Shown here: piece by piece, positions 1 through 10,951 of the stretch | Layout of the letters: every line of letters begins with the position of its first letter | How positions within the stretch are numbered: the first letter of the stretch is position 1 | Assembly: GCA_023362775.1 (NCBI GenBank) | Contig: JALMGJ010000004.1 | Span: forward strand, 83,659,798-83,723,797 | Direction: 5' to 3' | Length of the DNA stretch: 64,000 nt | From: Charina bottae | Taxonomy: Eukaryota; Chordata; Lepidosauria; Squamata; Charinaidae | Made by a program: the position numbers and the translations under genes | The notes under the pieces: generated by a model | Databases searched by the model: none | The model's input: only the letters and a program-made list of their open reading frames with translations | Told to the model about the DNA's origin: nothing

Positions 1-381
1 ACGATGTTGGGCTGTAAGCAAAACCCCCACCTGTGGACGTCGGGCCCTCATACCACCCTCATGGAGTCTGTTTCTGACCATTTGAGCAGCCACACACACA
101 TTTGTGGCCCACTGGAGGTCATTTTGCAGGGCTCTGGCAGTGCTCCTCCTGTCCCTCCTTGCACAAAGGCGGAGGTAGCGGTCCTGCTGCTGGGTTGTTG
201 CCCTCCTACGGCCTCCTCCACGTCTCCTGATGTACTGACCTGTCTCCTGGTAGCGCCTCCATGCTCTGGACACTACGCTGACAGACACAGCAAACCTTCT
301 TGCCACAGCTCGCATTGATGTGCCATCCTGGATGAGCTGCATTACCTGAGCCACTTGTGTGGGTTGTAGACTCCGTCTCAT
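1..381 (-). CDS. Tc1-like transposase, N-terminal part, cut by window edge
   Basis: Read on the minus strand from the ATG at 381-379, there are 127 codons without a stop, running off the left edge. Tc1 transposases bind the element's terminal inverted repeats and move it by DDE-type cut-and-paste into TA. Visible parts are a first helix-turn-helix at about residues 10-48 (core [13 protein letters not shown]), a basic linker GGGRRRAT at about 54-62, and a second helix-turn-helix at about 77-112 with the family hallmark [15 protein letters not shown]. The catalytic DDE domain lies outside the window. The lack of any stop or frameshift in so repetitive a region suggests a young copy. The codon frame and the adjacent terminal repeat agree on orientation. 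The family call is by motif recognition. Whether the full protein is intact cannot be judged here. Confidence 0.88.
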   Translation of the reverse strand, partial: MRRSLQPTQVAQVMQLIQDGTSMRAVARRFAVSVSVVSRAWRRYQETGQYIRRRGGGRRRATTQQQDRYLRLCARRDRRSTARALQNDLQWATNVCVAAQMVRNRLHEGGMRARRPQVGVLLTAQHR

Positions 382-679
382 GCTACCACTAGAGTGGAAG
401 CACCGCCAGCATTCAAAAGTGACCAAACCATCAGCCAGAAAGCATAGGAACTGAGAAGTGGTCTGTGGTCACCACCTGCAGATCCACTCCTTTATTGGGG
501 ATGTCTTGCTAACTGCCTATGCTTTCCGCCTGTTGTCTATTCCATGTGCACAACAGCATGTGAAATTGATTGTCAATCAGTGTTGCTACCTAAGTGGACA
601 GTTTGATTTCACAGAAGTGTGATTGACTTGGACTTACATTGTGTTGTTTTAGTGTTCCATTTATTTTTTTTGAGCAGTG
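1..679 (-). mobile_element. Tc1/mariner-superfamily transposon, 5' half
   Basis: The element end lies at about 679. On the minus strand it begins CACTGCTCAAAAAAAATAAA directly beside a TA dinucleotide (680-681), as expected for a Tc1 element. About 300 bp of terminal and leader sequence separate this end from the transposase start at 381. The other end is outside the window. A run of ATGT microsatellite starts right at the insertion point, so the TA target was probably within or at the edge of a simple repeat. Confidence 0.85.
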
Positions 680-681
<2 letters not shown>

Positions 682-711
<30 letters not shown>

Positions 712-726
712 TGTATGTATGTATAT
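682..726. repeat. (ATGT)n microsatellite
   Basis: About ten perfect copies of a GTAT tetranucleotide abut the Tc1 element end and grade into TATATA. Confidence 0.95.
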
Positions 727-730
727 ATAT

Positions 731-845
731 TATTTGTTTATTTATTTGTCTTATTTATACCCCGCCTATCCCCTCCCTAATGGAGGACTCTAGGCAGCTT
801 ACAACATCAGTACATATTAATTATACATCATATATCATACAATTT
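731..845 (-). mobile_element. L2-type LINE 3' end fragment
   Basis: The T-rich TTTATTTATTTG start is followed by a CCCCGCCTATC... GGACTCTAGGCAGCTTACAAC block. This is the reverse complement of the 3' end seen intact at 31780-31850 in the window. It is 5'-truncated and short. Confidence 0.7.
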
Positions 846-1050
846 TTACCACGCGATAGGGAGGAGGACAGGGAACCGGCTCTTCAGCTGCAGGCATCGG
901 ACTACATGCCCCAGCATGCCTCGCTTCCGCGCCGGCTGCTGACGTCCAGGAAGCTGTTATTTTCAGATCCGTCATCCTCTGCCGTCATCACCGGGATTCT
1001 CCAGGTCTTCTTGGATCGAGGATGACCCTCCGCTGGACGCCGCAAATTGC
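846..1050. other. GC-rich, CpG-bearing segment of unknown origin
   Basis: About 200 bp with many CpG dinucleotides sit between an L2 scrap and a SINE scrap. The surroundings are AT-rich. It contains a GCGCCGG motif and short dyads but no convincing open frame. I do not recognise it; it may be the interior of another repeat. Confidence 0.4.
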
Positions 1051-1051
1051 C

Positions 1052-1162
1052 CCACGTGAGTGGTACCCATTCATCTACTTGCTATATTAGCTTTCGAATC
1101 GCTGTGTTGGCAGAGAGCTAGGGCTAGTGACGAGAGCTCACCTTGCCACGCGGTTTCGAATA
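1052..1162 (-). mobile_element. tRNA-derived squamate SINE, partial (family 2)
   Basis: The stretch GAGTGGTACCCATTCATCTA... GCTTTCGAATCGCTGTG... GGGCTAGTGACGAGAGCTCACC matches the middle of the longer antisense SINE at 15404-15735. Both ends are missing. Confidence 0.7.
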
Positions 1163-1229
1163 TATATATATACACACACATACACACACACACACACACA
1201 CGTGTGTGTGTGTGTGTGTGTGTGTGTGA
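1160..1229. repeat. AT / CA / TG dinucleotide array forming a palindrome
   Basis: An (AT)n run passes into (AC)n and then switches at ACGT to (GT)n. The array is therefore largely self-complementary (CA arm about 1171-1200, TG arm about 1201-1228). Confidence 0.95.
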
Positions 1230-1494
1230 ATCAATCATTTGGAGCATAAATTGAAGCAATTAATTGTTTCCCATATTCAGTCTGAAATTGTAATAGTATA
1301 AACCTTCCTCATCCTGAAGTTGTTTATCTAAACTTCATTGTTTTTTCATATGATAGAGGCCACAATTTTTTGACCAAGCCATTTACTTATGCTTTCATGA
1401 CTACAGGTCACTTCACCAGTTCCCACCACCTTTCCCTCCCACCTCACCCCAATTTAAATACTATATCAGTCTAGACACCCCTGGCAGCTGATGC

Positions 1495-1610
1495 AGCTCA
1501 CAAAAGTTTATGCTTTTTAATAAAATTTGTTAGTCAGAAAAGGTGCTACCAGACTCCTTTTATTTTTCCACCATAGACTAACGTGGCTCTCCTTCTAAAA
1601 TGAAAAAAAA
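1495..1610 (+). repeat. Interspersed repeat A, copy 1
   Basis: The segment with GCAGCTCACAAAAGTTTATG, AAAGGTGCTACCAGACTCCT and CACCATAGACTAACGTGGCT recurs in diverged form at 58106-58207. The wording is that of a widespread amniote interspersed repeat, but I cannot name its class. The shared 3' portion explains a spurious open frame at the second copy. Confidence 0.6.
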
Positions 1611-1723
1611 ACATGTAGATATGAAATGCAAAATTTTCTTGGCAAAAGGAAAATTCCTTCATATTACAGAGATTATGGTTGTTCCTTGTTGTATCAATAT
1701 ATTGTTGTGAAACGGCATGAAAA

Positions 1724-1825
1724 TATTTATTTTATTTATTTATTTAATTTTCATACCGCCTTTATTATGTTTATACTGTAAATAACCAAGGCGGCGAACA
1801 TACCTAATACTCCTTCCTCAGCCAG
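1724..1825 (-). mobile_element. SINE fragment (family 4), 3' part
   Basis: The T-rich start, an ATACCGCCTTTATTATG block and AAGGCGGCGAACATACCTAA repeat the first half of the fuller copy at 1861-2117. It lacks the tRNA-like half. Confidence 0.65.
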
Positions 1826-1860
1826 TGAGAATTCTATAATGAAAGAATCACTGGGAGGAC

Positions 1861-2117
1861 ATTTATTTATTTATTTATTATTTAATTTTTATCCCGCCTC
1901 TATTTTTTTTATAAATAACTTAAGACGGGGAACGTACGTAGTACTCCTTCCTCCTCCTATTTTCCCCACAACAACAACAACCCTGTGAGGTGAGTTGGTC
2001 TGAGAGAGAGTGACTGGTCCAAGGTCACCCAGCCGGCTTTCATGCCTAAGGTGGGACTAGAACTCACAGATTCCTGGTTTCTATCCCAGCACCTTAACTA
2101 CTAGACCAAACTGGCTA
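1861..2117 (-). mobile_element. tRNA-derived SINE (family 4)
   Basis: It is antisense. The 3' end is (TTTA)n followed by TTTTATCCCGCCTC, with CACAACAACAACAACCCTGT in the middle. The tRNA-like 5' half ends at ACCAAACTGGCT. The motif GACTAGAACTC is a decayed Pol III B box read in reverse. It shares its tRNA-like half with the Sauria-type SINEs at 22619, 52561 and 56748 but has a different tail. Confidence 0.75.
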
Positions 2118-2239
2118 ATATCTGGATCAAACTATATTTCAGTATTTGTAATTGTCCTTTCCCCATTCTACTTCCTCCATTCTATGTCCTGGGAAGATGT
2201 TCCTAGGAAGGAATAATGAAGAATGCTAGGGATGTACAC

Positions 2240-3190
2240 CAAAATCATACTGTATACTGTATCCTCAGCAGGGTCACCCAAGGTGCAAAGATCATCCCAG
2301 CAACCCAGCTAAAGCAAGCACCATCTTTATTAGCAGTCATATAGGAAAATGTTGGTGGTAGATGATCATGTTAGTGCCAAAGGCAGCAAAGAAGGCAATG
2401 GAAAGCCACTCCTGTATTCTTATGAAGAAAACCACATGGATAGAAAGTACAAAATGATTGATGATATAGTGCCAGATGATGGGCCCCTCAGGTCAGATGG
2501 CACTCAACATGCTACTGAGGAACAGTTGAGGATCTTTCAGAGTACTAATGGTGTTTATGACGTGGCTAGGTTAAAGCCTTCAGGACATCTAGTTGCTGAT
2601 GTTGCCATACAGGAAAAGAAAATCTGAAGCTGCAAAGACAGGATTACAGTAAGAACATGGACTGTAAGAAGCATGAATATTAGAAAGCTCAGCACCATGA
2701 AAGATGAATTTAAATGACATAAATAAATAAATTGATATCTTAGGCATCAGTGAATTGAGATGGATTGGGATTGGACACTTTCATTCAGAAGATCACACTA
2801 TTACTTGGACATGAAAAACAAAAGGAACAGTGTTGATTTTATAGTTAGGAAGGGTATAACAAGAACAGCACTTGGTTACAATACAATCAATGACTAAACA
2901 ATATCAGTTAGTCTTGCAGACAGCCTTTTAATATGAAGATTATCCAAGGTTGTCTTCCAGTCACTAATGTAGAAGGAGAGGAGATTGATGAGTTTTATGC
3001 TGAATTTCAATCTGAAATTGACAGAATATACAAGCAACATGTGCTATTTGTGTGTCAGCCCTTCAAGGACAAAAATCAGTATTATAATGACATCTGTAAA
3101 GACATTAAATATAGAAAAGACACAAAAAACAAGGAAAGCCTTTCAAAAGATCTCCAAACCCAGAAGGATGTTCTAGATTGGTAGGGTAGT
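2240..3190 (+). pseudogene. RTE/Bov-B-type LINE, decayed 5' and endonuclease region
   Basis: This is the degraded start of an RTE-clade LINE, whose protein nicks target DNA with an APE-like endonuclease and reverse-transcribes its own RNA. Readable pieces include [17 protein letters not shown], then DILGISELRWIGIG (endonuclease motif around the catalytic glutamate), and near 2930-3020 a stretch ending EEIDEFYAEFQ typical of RTE endonucleases. Stops and frameshifts break it, so no single open frame survives (longest pieces 92 and 83 codons). The reverse-transcriptase half is absent. It lies in the same orientation as the L2 fragment downstream. The call rests on motif memory only. Confidence 0.65.
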
Positions 3191-3800
3191 TAACTGCTAG
3201 TCTGAACACTTCGGAAAATATATTCATCAACTGTGACGTGTCTAAATCTACAAAGATCAGGATAATGAAGGAAAAGATTTTTCCTATGATATTCTATTGA
3301 AGTGAAAGTTGTACTTTGAAGGAGCCAGATAAAAAGGAATAGGTTTTTTCAACTTTGGTGTGGGAGAATATTCCTGAGAATGTCATGAACAGCTGTAATG
3401 GTATGTGGGAATGGCCTTGGGAGACAGGGGAAAGAAATGCTGCCTAGGGAACAATCAGATAAATGGGGGGGGGGAGCCATCAGCTGCATAATGGGCACAG
3501 AAAGAAACTCAGATAGGATCCTCCCTTACTTATCAGTCTGTAAAAAGAGATGACAAGAGATTTCTACTTTCAGACTTGCAAGATTCTGTTCATGTAGCCT
3601 TACAATAAAGCAGAATTATCTCAATCTGGTCATGTTTACTGTCTGGTCTACCTGGGAAGGCTTTCATCAATCTTGCAAATGCATCCTTTGCAGTCTTGCA
3701 AATCTTGCACTCAATACTAAGACAATATTCCAAAGTATATAGCATCGTTTTTGCACTTCTGAAAGGGTGCAATTGTTCAGAAAAATTTGAAGAGTAGGAA
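3191..3800. other. No recognisable feature
   Basis: About 600 bp of AT-rich DNA with only short open frames and a G10 run near 3466. I see no repeat family or gene signal. Confidence 0.5.
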
Positions 3801-4790
3801 CTGGCTCATGGAGTAGAGGCACACCAGATGAATTTGTGGGTTACTTGGTGAATAAAATATCTATTCTGGGTTGGATGCCATTTGGGCAGAGGCTTTGGTA
3901 GTGGGTGAGATGGCATTCTTTTAGGATTCTTTTATGCTAATGGAATGCTAAGAAGTTGATAGGATTATTGTTGAAGTTAGAACTCTAACTTGCCTAAATG
4001 TTGGATTGATCCATGACTCTCCTAGCTTTTTTGTATGGCCAGGTGTAGTATGAATGATTGGATCCAGGAGCTTTTACCACTTTGTTAGAGGAGGGTAATG
4101 GTGCCTGCTTTGAAAGAAGAAGTAGTGTGCCCTTTCTAAAAGAAGCTATATATGGATCCAGTTGTGTTTGATAACAGTTATTATATCTCCAACCTTCCCT
4201 ATATAGGATCATAGAAGAATAGATTTTCTCAATCCTTTTCAGTCAGGGTTCAGGCCGAGTCATCAGAGAGAAACACCACTGATCATTCTGTTTTGGTCAC
4301 TTTTGTCAGGACCTAGATGGGGAGAATATGCCCCTCCCATAAGACCTCTTGGCAGCATTTGATCCCATCAAGCATGGTATATTTCCAGACCAAATTCAAG
4401 GGCTAGGATTTGAAGGCACTAATGTATAATGGTTCTTCTCCTCCCTGAGTGGCAGCTTCAGACTCAAGTCACAGAGGGAAAACATTCAAATCCTTGAGAG
4501 GTCCAATGTGGCATCCCATAGGACATGGTGTTTTCTCCGTGTTTTTTAACTTCTATATGTAGTAGAAGATGGTATATAGCGATTAGTAGCAAATTGTTTC
4601 ACCTTGTCATGTCCACTGATTTCGTCCTAAAAATGAGTTTCAACAAAGCTATGAAGCTTACTACACAAAGAGTAAAAGATGTTGAACTTCAGCATAACTT
4701 ATCTGCAGCCCCCAGGTTATATTATCTCCTCATTGAATCAAGGGAATTGCAATCTGCTCACTATTAATATAAGGTATCTTGGACCCATTA
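3801..4790 (+). pseudogene. Old L2-clade LINE reverse-transcriptase fragment
   Basis: CTTTTCAGTCAGGGTTCAGG (4236) aligns by eye with CTTTCAGTCAGGTTTCAGGC in the better L2 copy at 30400. Further matches are the region coding FDP-like LLAAFDPIKHGI (4344-4385) and TTTTTTAACTTCTATATGTA (about 4543), the equivalent of LFNIYM. Many indels destroy the frame. It is clearly older than the copy at 27.6-31.9 kb. Confidence 0.65.
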
Positions 4791-4794
4791 TTCT

Positions 4795-5385
4795 GCCAGG
4801 TGTCCAAGCAGTGATCAGGTGCTCAGGCAATTGGTTCTTTTAGATCCAGAGACAATAAGTACACCAGTGGATAAAGAAATTGTAAGCTTTATTATAAACT
4901 TAAGCAAACAGATTTAAACAGAAACACAGTTTAACCAGAAACTGTAATGATTGCAGGATTGACAGAAACACAGTTTAGGCAGATTAAACAAAAGCATAAA
5001 AAGCACAGCATAAAGAAAGAAATCATAACATACCTAAGCAAAGTGACCCTTTATTCCCTTGTTCTGCCAGGAGCCTCCTGACCAGGGCAGCAGGAACACC
5101 CCAAGGATGGCTTTTAAGTTCTACAGCACCCAGTGCCCTGAGTCTGTACAGAAGCTCCCAAGTTCAAAAGACAATTCCAAGGGTTTTATCCAAGTCTGGC
5201 CCTCAAACCTTGTGACCATGTTTCCATGGTTGCAGGCTGCAAGACCTGACCTTGACTAGGAAGCTTCCTAGGGCCAAAATCACCTGTTTCCAAGAGCCTG
5301 GGAAGCTTTACAGATAAGCTAGTGCTTAACAAAAACAATCTGGGAGTTTTCTCTTATATCTCTCCCCACTTCAGAGAAAGATATT
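4795..5385 (-). mobile_element. Possible solo LTR of an endogenous retrovirus-like element
   Basis: Read on the minus strand, this segment has a TATA-like GGATAAAACCC (about 5189-5199) and a polyadenylation hexamer in TAATAAAGC (about 4886-4894). Composition is more GC-balanced upstream and AT-rich downstream, as in U3-R-U5. The repeated element ACAGAAACACAGTTTA occurs twice (about 4918 and 4965). I see no paired LTR, no primer-binding site and no certain boundaries. A DNA-transposon fragment is an alternative. Confidence 0.35.
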
Positions 5386-5639
5386 TTATGGAGGGCTGTT
5401 GGAGGAGTGGGCTTTTTCTTCTTCTCCCCCCCCCTCATGCCAAACAGAAATAAAAACCAAGCCAGTTAAACATCAGTATAATGCAAAATAAACTCTAATC
5501 TTCTTCGTGTGAGGGAGAAAATCAAAATATGTCACTTAACTCCTCGAATTAACAATGGTATTCTGCATTGCCACTACACCCACTAACGCTGGGCTTTTTT
5601 TCCAGTACACATTTCAATGCCTTCCCTCAGCAATCATGT

Positions 5640-6212
5640 ATGGAGGATATAATGATATCCATGTTGGCAATGGCTTTGTGCTCTGATGAAACTGAAACTG
5701 TAGAACATGTTTCTCTAAGCTATATACTGTATGCAGAACTACTTGTGTCAGCCAGAGTGCTGGCAGGACAACTCCACCAATGTAGAATGATACCTATATT
5801 AACATAATTATATTGGTTACCAGTAGGCTTCCAGACTCAATCCAAAGTTAATTACTTTTAAATCCCTAAATGCAACAGTGCCACAACATATCAGACAATA
5901 CCTTGATAGAGTAGAAAAGTTCCCTCTCCACCTTAAGTACAGAGGTATAGGTGACATAACAAACCTTCTCTGTGGTAGCTCCATTTTGTGGAATACCCTC
6001 CCTACAGGAGTATATACACACCCCACATTGCTGATTTTGGAAACAAAGGCAGTTTTTAATTCAATAAGCTTTGGCCCAAGTTGACTGGTTTTGGGTGCTT
6101 GCCTTTGATTTCTGATTATGTTTGATTGTGACATTATTTGGGCTTTGGTTTATATTTGTTGCTGTATGCTGCTCAGTCTCCTAGAACTCAACATGTTATA
6201 AGTACTGTTAAA
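5640..6212 (+). mobile_element. Diverged L2-like LINE 3' region
   Basis: Stretches resemble the C-terminal and 3' untranslated part of L2: CACAACATATCAGACAATACC, TTTTGTGGAATACCCTCCCTACAGGAG (the ALWNTLP motif), and a tail of ATCAATCA repeats at 6211-6220. The tail continues into the TATC array. Confidence 0.55.
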
Positions 6213-6219
6213 TCAATCA

Positions 6220-6266
<47 letters not shown>
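6213..6266. repeat. (TATC)n microsatellite
   Basis: About twelve TATC copies directly extend the ATCA tail of the preceding LINE fragment, so the array probably grew from the LINE's own 3' repeat. Confidence 0.95.
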
Positions 6267-6269
6267 ATC

Positions 6270-7235
6270 TCTCTATCATCCTTCTGCTTCAATGAAGAGG
6301 ACACATGGGATAAGCAAATGTAGCGGTATAATAATAGAGTCAGAAATATCAATTCTGATTCAATTCTGATCAATTCCAAGTAGTGAAAACAAGTAATCAT
6401 TATCTTCTAAAAGATTTAAAGTAGATTTGCTTGTTTAATCAGCCTTCCTTTGACAGCATTTTCATTGTGTAACGAAGATCAGAATTCTGTTAAAGGTCCA
6501 AATACTTTGGTGTTACAAGGATTTAATATTCATGCCATGCTAAATAATCTGAAAGGTCTCAAAAATTTATAAACTCCATGAAATTGTGGGCCAATGTAAA
6601 ATTGTATGATACCCACCAATTATAGCTGATGTTCTGTAATGGAATAGAGGAAAATGTTCTTTGGATTGGGGATTCTTTTCCTAGATAAATCAATATTCAA
6701 TTAAGTTGGATATTCAGACTGCTTGTAAGCTCTGTAATTGTGGAAGAAGGAAATTAGATTGCATGATCCATTCCTGAATTTATGTGGTTTTCTGCTTTTC
6801 TTGGGAGAATTTCCTGCAGTTTAAGCTAGTTGTCCTGATGAAGCCATGATTACAACTTAGAATAAGAAAATTACCTAAGTCATTTATGGGATCAGTCCTA
6901 TTTACTCCTAACAAAATAACACAGTTTGACTGGCTTCTAGGTACATAAACTGAGTTGTAAAGTATGATAACAACAATCAGCTTGATGAATAGAGCACAAA
7001 TAGCAGAAAGCTTTGGCTACATAGACATATAAACTAGAATTCACTTTTGGGCATCCTCTGTGGTGATGAGTGTGAAGAATCTTTTCTCTGTTACATTGCA
7101 TCAGCACAATGCTGACAATCAGTGCTATTAATTTAGATCATCAGGTCTATGGGTCAGAATTTTTAGATAATTCACTGTATCCATTTTCCATTGCATTATG
7201 CGGGTAAAATCACATCTATGCTGGCCTATCAATCA
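6270..7235. other. Unique AT-rich DNA, nothing recognised
   Basis: Roughly 1 kb without a long open frame, recognised repeat or RNA gene. Confidence 0.5.
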
Positions 7236-7239
7236 TTTA

Positions 7240-7285
7240 TCTCTCTCTCTCTCTCTCTCTCTCTCTATGTGTGTGTGTGTGTGTA
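7240..7285. repeat. (CT)n(GT)n microsatellite
   Basis: About twelve CT units are followed by about eight GT units, then a G8 run at 7293. Confidence 0.95.
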
Positions 7286-7299
7286 TAAACACTGGGGGG

Positions 7300-8180
7300 G
7301 AAATCATCCATTTTTCAAGGAAAGTAAACAGGATAGGACTTCTGACCAAAAAGACAAAAGCAACTGAAGCCATGGAATCTTACTTAGTAAGATCGCATTA
7401 AAAATATTTTTCACATAATAAATGCACTATATATAAGTGGTTGTCTACAGAATAGTACAAAATATGCAGATGGTAGTAAAAGAAAACAATAAAAATAACT
7501 TGTCAATTGAAACAAAACACATTTCAACAGGGACTCCTTCTGTGGTATTTTAACAATTATTCTATCCATTCTCTAAGTTAAAATTCATATCTTCAAAACT
7601 AATTCTAAAGGAAGATATTATTACATTCATTAATTAACAAGTCCAATAAACTGCAGACCTAATTAAATATTCAATATAGGGACAAAAAGTAAACATATTT
7701 TCTCTTCCAAGAGGTCAGAGATTGTTTTGCTGGGTCCAGGGCTGTTCAAGTGGCTTTACTAAAAGTACCAGTATGTACCAGTATGTATTTGTTCAAGATG
7801 CTTATAATTTAGAAAATATGTCATCTTCATTTTGATTCTGCTCTACAATTTTGACAGCCTTTTTACTGGTGGTTGTCCTATGAACAATGGAAATGTGATT
7901 CATTGCACTATTAAAATCTAGATATTAGCCGTTACATGTGTTTTGTTTTAGCAAGGTCATTATCTTTGACAAGTCCTAAAGTAATTATCTTTGACAAGTA
8001 GTGTTGGCTTTAATATTATACAAACATATTTGTTGAGGCTAAATGAAAATATATTTCTACAGAAGCCTTGCAAAATCAAAATATTTCAAAATACGTGGCC
8101 AAGTAAATCAAATAAAAGATTGCATAAATCATGACTCATTCAGATTCACATGAATAAGCAAAAGGACATAAGGACAATAT
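7300..8180. other. Unique AT-rich DNA, nothing recognised
   Basis: No open frame above 60 codons other than a low-complexity one, and no recognised repeat. One small tandem pair (AGTACCAGTATGTACCAGT, about 7767-7785) is present. Confidence 0.45.
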
Positions 8181-8182
8181 TT

Positions 8183-8345
8183 TTGGTTGATTGTGTGCTA
8201 TCCACTCAATGTTGACTCTTAGGGATCAAATACATAGACCTTCTCCAGGATGACCTGTCCTCACACTAGCCCTTCAGATCTTCCAGGGGTGCACTCATCA
8301 AGTTTTTTTCCTTGCTGCTGGTCATCATCTCTGTGCTGATTTCCT
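8183..8345 (-). mobile_element. RTE/Bov-B-related LINE fragment
   Basis: TTGATTGTGTGCTATCCACT, ...GTTGACTCTTAGGGATC..., CTTCTCCAGGATGACCTGTC and CTTGCTGCTGGTCATCATCT match the antisense 3' wording of a squamate RTE family. A second diverged copy lies at 8945-9150. Confidence 0.55.
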
Positions 8346-8382
8346 ATTGATCTACTGATGTGCTAGCTCTGCATATGCAGCA

Positions 8383-8515
8383 TTTATTTATTTATTTATT
8401 TTACAGAACTTATATGGTCACCCATCCCATACAGTGATTCCAGGCAGTGCACAACAAGTAATAAAAACATGATAAAAACAAAACTACCCTTTCCCTGCAC
8501 CATTGTACTATACCT
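8383..8515 (-). mobile_element. L2 3' end fragment
   Basis: (TTTA)n is followed by CAGAACTTATATGGTCACCC and CCAGGCAGTGCACAACAAGT, the antisense L2 3' terminus. Confidence 0.65.
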
Positions 8516-8944
8516 CTGCTTTTTAAAAAAGTATTTAAACGAAAGCTTAGACATTTCTTGAGGAAGAACTATAAGAATAACACCAATGTCTCTTTGCTTG
8601 TCAAATCATCATAAAGTGTTCATTCAAAGTGCCCCCAAATCTTTCTTTGGCAAGGTGGCTAAGCCTTTATTTTACAGTATTAATACATTTCCACTGTAAA
8701 GGTACAATATTTTATGACACACTGGAAATTTTATACATTTTCTTAACAATATGTTCATTTAATAGAACAAAAATAAATATCTAAATATGTCATTTCAATG
8801 TCTCAGAAGTAAATAATAGCAAAAAGAAGCAGTAAACAACCTTATTTGATACAATCAATATTAGACCAAATAGCAGTTTCGGTGGCCCATTATGGAAATT
8901 ATGGTTCTTGAAACATTTAAAGTCAAAATATAAATATCAGATTA
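8516..8944. other. Unique AT-rich DNA
   Basis: I see no gene, repeat or RNA signal. Confidence 0.45.
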
Positions 8945-9150
8945 TGTTTATTGATTGATTTTGTGCCATCTAGTGAGCCACCCAGTGAGTGTCAATCCTT
9001 AGCAAATAGCTAGACTTTCTCCTCAACCTGGCCATTCAGGTTTTTCAATGGTGTACCCATCTATGCTGTATTTAAATCTATCGACCTTGCTGTTGGACAT
9101 TTTCGTTCTCTTTCTGTCTACTTTTCTCAAAATTATAGACTTTTGAAGTG
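8945..9150 (-). mobile_element. RTE/Bov-B-related LINE fragment, second copy
   Basis: TTGATTGATTTTGTGCCATC, AGACTTTCTCCTCAACCTGG and GACCTTGCTGTTGGACATTT parallel the copy at 8183-8345 in the same orientation. These may be two pieces of one insertion or separate copies. Confidence 0.55.
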
Positions 9151-9159
9151 CATAGGTTT

Positions 9160-10125
9160 TACTGATTATCATCTATTTAGTGGTCTGCAGACTCTAACTT
9201 CGCATGCTTCAATTAAATCCCTGGGAAGCTAACATGAGGGAACTCCTCCTACTGTATATGGTGCTTTCATTCAGGAAATGAGAACACCCAAAGAGGTTAC
9301 AGTGACGACTAGATGGTTAGCAGTGGAAAAGAAAAGAGAAAAAAATAGTGTCCTCTATAACATCTATAGTGAATAAATATTATAGTAATATGCAGCCTAC
9401 TAAATACACCTAATTAACACGGGAGAAAAGAATCATAGCAGAGATCTGGCATGCAAGTAGTATGTGTATTTTTCTATGTTCCAAAAAATGGAGAACAGCT
9501 ATTTATAAATGAAAAATTATTTCAAAAATAATTCAAGTGCAACATTTATAGAGTTTTTATTTAAAACACACAAGTCATGCATGATTTAGCAAATATAAAA
9601 ACAGCTCAGTTGGCATAAATTATCCCCTGCCCCAACATTTGAACTAATATACTGTTTCTAAGAGTCCTAACACAAAGATTGCTTCTAAGATTCCTAAGAT
9701 TCCTAATACTGGAAAGGAACATGTTTGCCAATTAAGAAAGGAAGAAAATAATGCAAAAACAATAGAGATTGCTGTATACCAAGAGAAAGCTTTTTCTTGA
9801 TAAAATGGATTAGAGTCTATTCAAATTTTGTCACTGCAGCTTCCAACTTCTGTCTTATTGGTAAATTTGGTACATTCTTCTAAAATCCAAATGTGTTTTA
9901 CTGGTTTAATATACAGAATGCCACAAAATGAAGCAGTAAACTCTGGACTAATCTGCTAATCTCTATTGTCCCAGTGCAAGTACAGGCCACTGACCATTGC
10001 TCAAAGGGAGGAACATATGACATCATCTTCTACCTGCACACACACCCTGAGAAGTCAGCCACCACCCATCTTTTTCTGCTATCCCTTTTCACAACTTTTC
10101 TGAGTTTTACCAGCTCAAACATAGT
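9160..10125. other. Unique AT-rich DNA, nothing recognised
   Basis: About 1 kb with no supported feature. Confidence 0.45.
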
Positions 10126-10130
10126 TGTGC

Positions 10131-10951
10131 AGTTAGAATTATAGAATCACAGAATCATAGAGTTAGAATGATCTTTGAAGGTCTTCTAGTCTAACCACTT
10201 ACTCAGGGCAGGAGTTTGCAGATGCTAGCAGACAAATGGTTGTCCAACCTTTGTTGGAAAACTATCTAAGAATCCATGATTACAGGAGTCAGGCTGTTCC
10301 ACTGTTTAATAGCTCTCAGAGTCAGGAAATTCCTCCTTATTTTGAGTTTGCCCCCCCTCTCTCTGTAAACCTTCCATCCATTGGTTCTTGTCCTACCCTC
10401 AGGCATTACAGAGAATAGATCAGCATCCTCTTCCCTGTGAGAGGTCTTCAAGTATTAGAAGACTGCTATCATGTCTCCCCTAGCTTTTCTTCTTTAGGCC
10501 AATTATACCTAGTTCTTTTAACTGTTCTTCATGGGATTTAGCCTCCAAGCCCTCACTATCTTTATTGCTCTTCTCTGTACTCTTTTCAGCCCATCAGCAT
10601 TTCCCTTATTGTATTTTGATGACCAAAACTGGATATAGTATTCTAGGAGTGGTCTGACTGGCACAGCATAGAATGGAACTACCACTCTCCATCATTTCGA
10701 CATTATATATCTGTTGATACAGTCCAAGATTGCATTAACTCTTTTGCCAGCTAGATTACACTCCTAGCTCCTGCTTAATCTGTGGTCTACCAAGACACCG
10801 AGATCCTTCTCACAAGCACTACTGCTGAGCCAGGTACCACCTATCTTGTACCTGTACATATGACTTTTCTTACTAATATGCAGAATCCTACATTTCTCTT
10901 AAATGAACTACATTTTTTGAAAAAGGCCTAATCAATATCTTTTTGAACTTT
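10131..10951 (-). mobile_element. CR1 LINE, 3' segment
   Basis: The CR1 terminus is visible as tandem TAGAATCA-type octamers (10140-10160). It is followed antisense by the C-terminal coding region (10266-10451), with the CR1-typical wording DLFSVMPEGRTRTNGWK and IRRNFLTLRAIKQWN, and then further RT-domain sequence. The element is interrupted at 10951 and resumes at 13195-13209. Confidence 0.85.
10937..10951. repeat. Target-site duplication, left copy
   Basis: ATCTTTTTGAACTTT, identical to 13195-13209; it brackets the 2.2 kb insertion in CR1. Confidence 0.9.

Noticed and set aside
4..318. 104-codon plus-strand open frame at the left edge
   Set aside because: It is the complement of the Tc1 transposase frame and lacks any motif.
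2933..3184. 83-codon frame as an independent small gene
   Set aside because: Its wording (EEIDEFYAEFQ) fits the endonuclease of a decayed RTE LINE.
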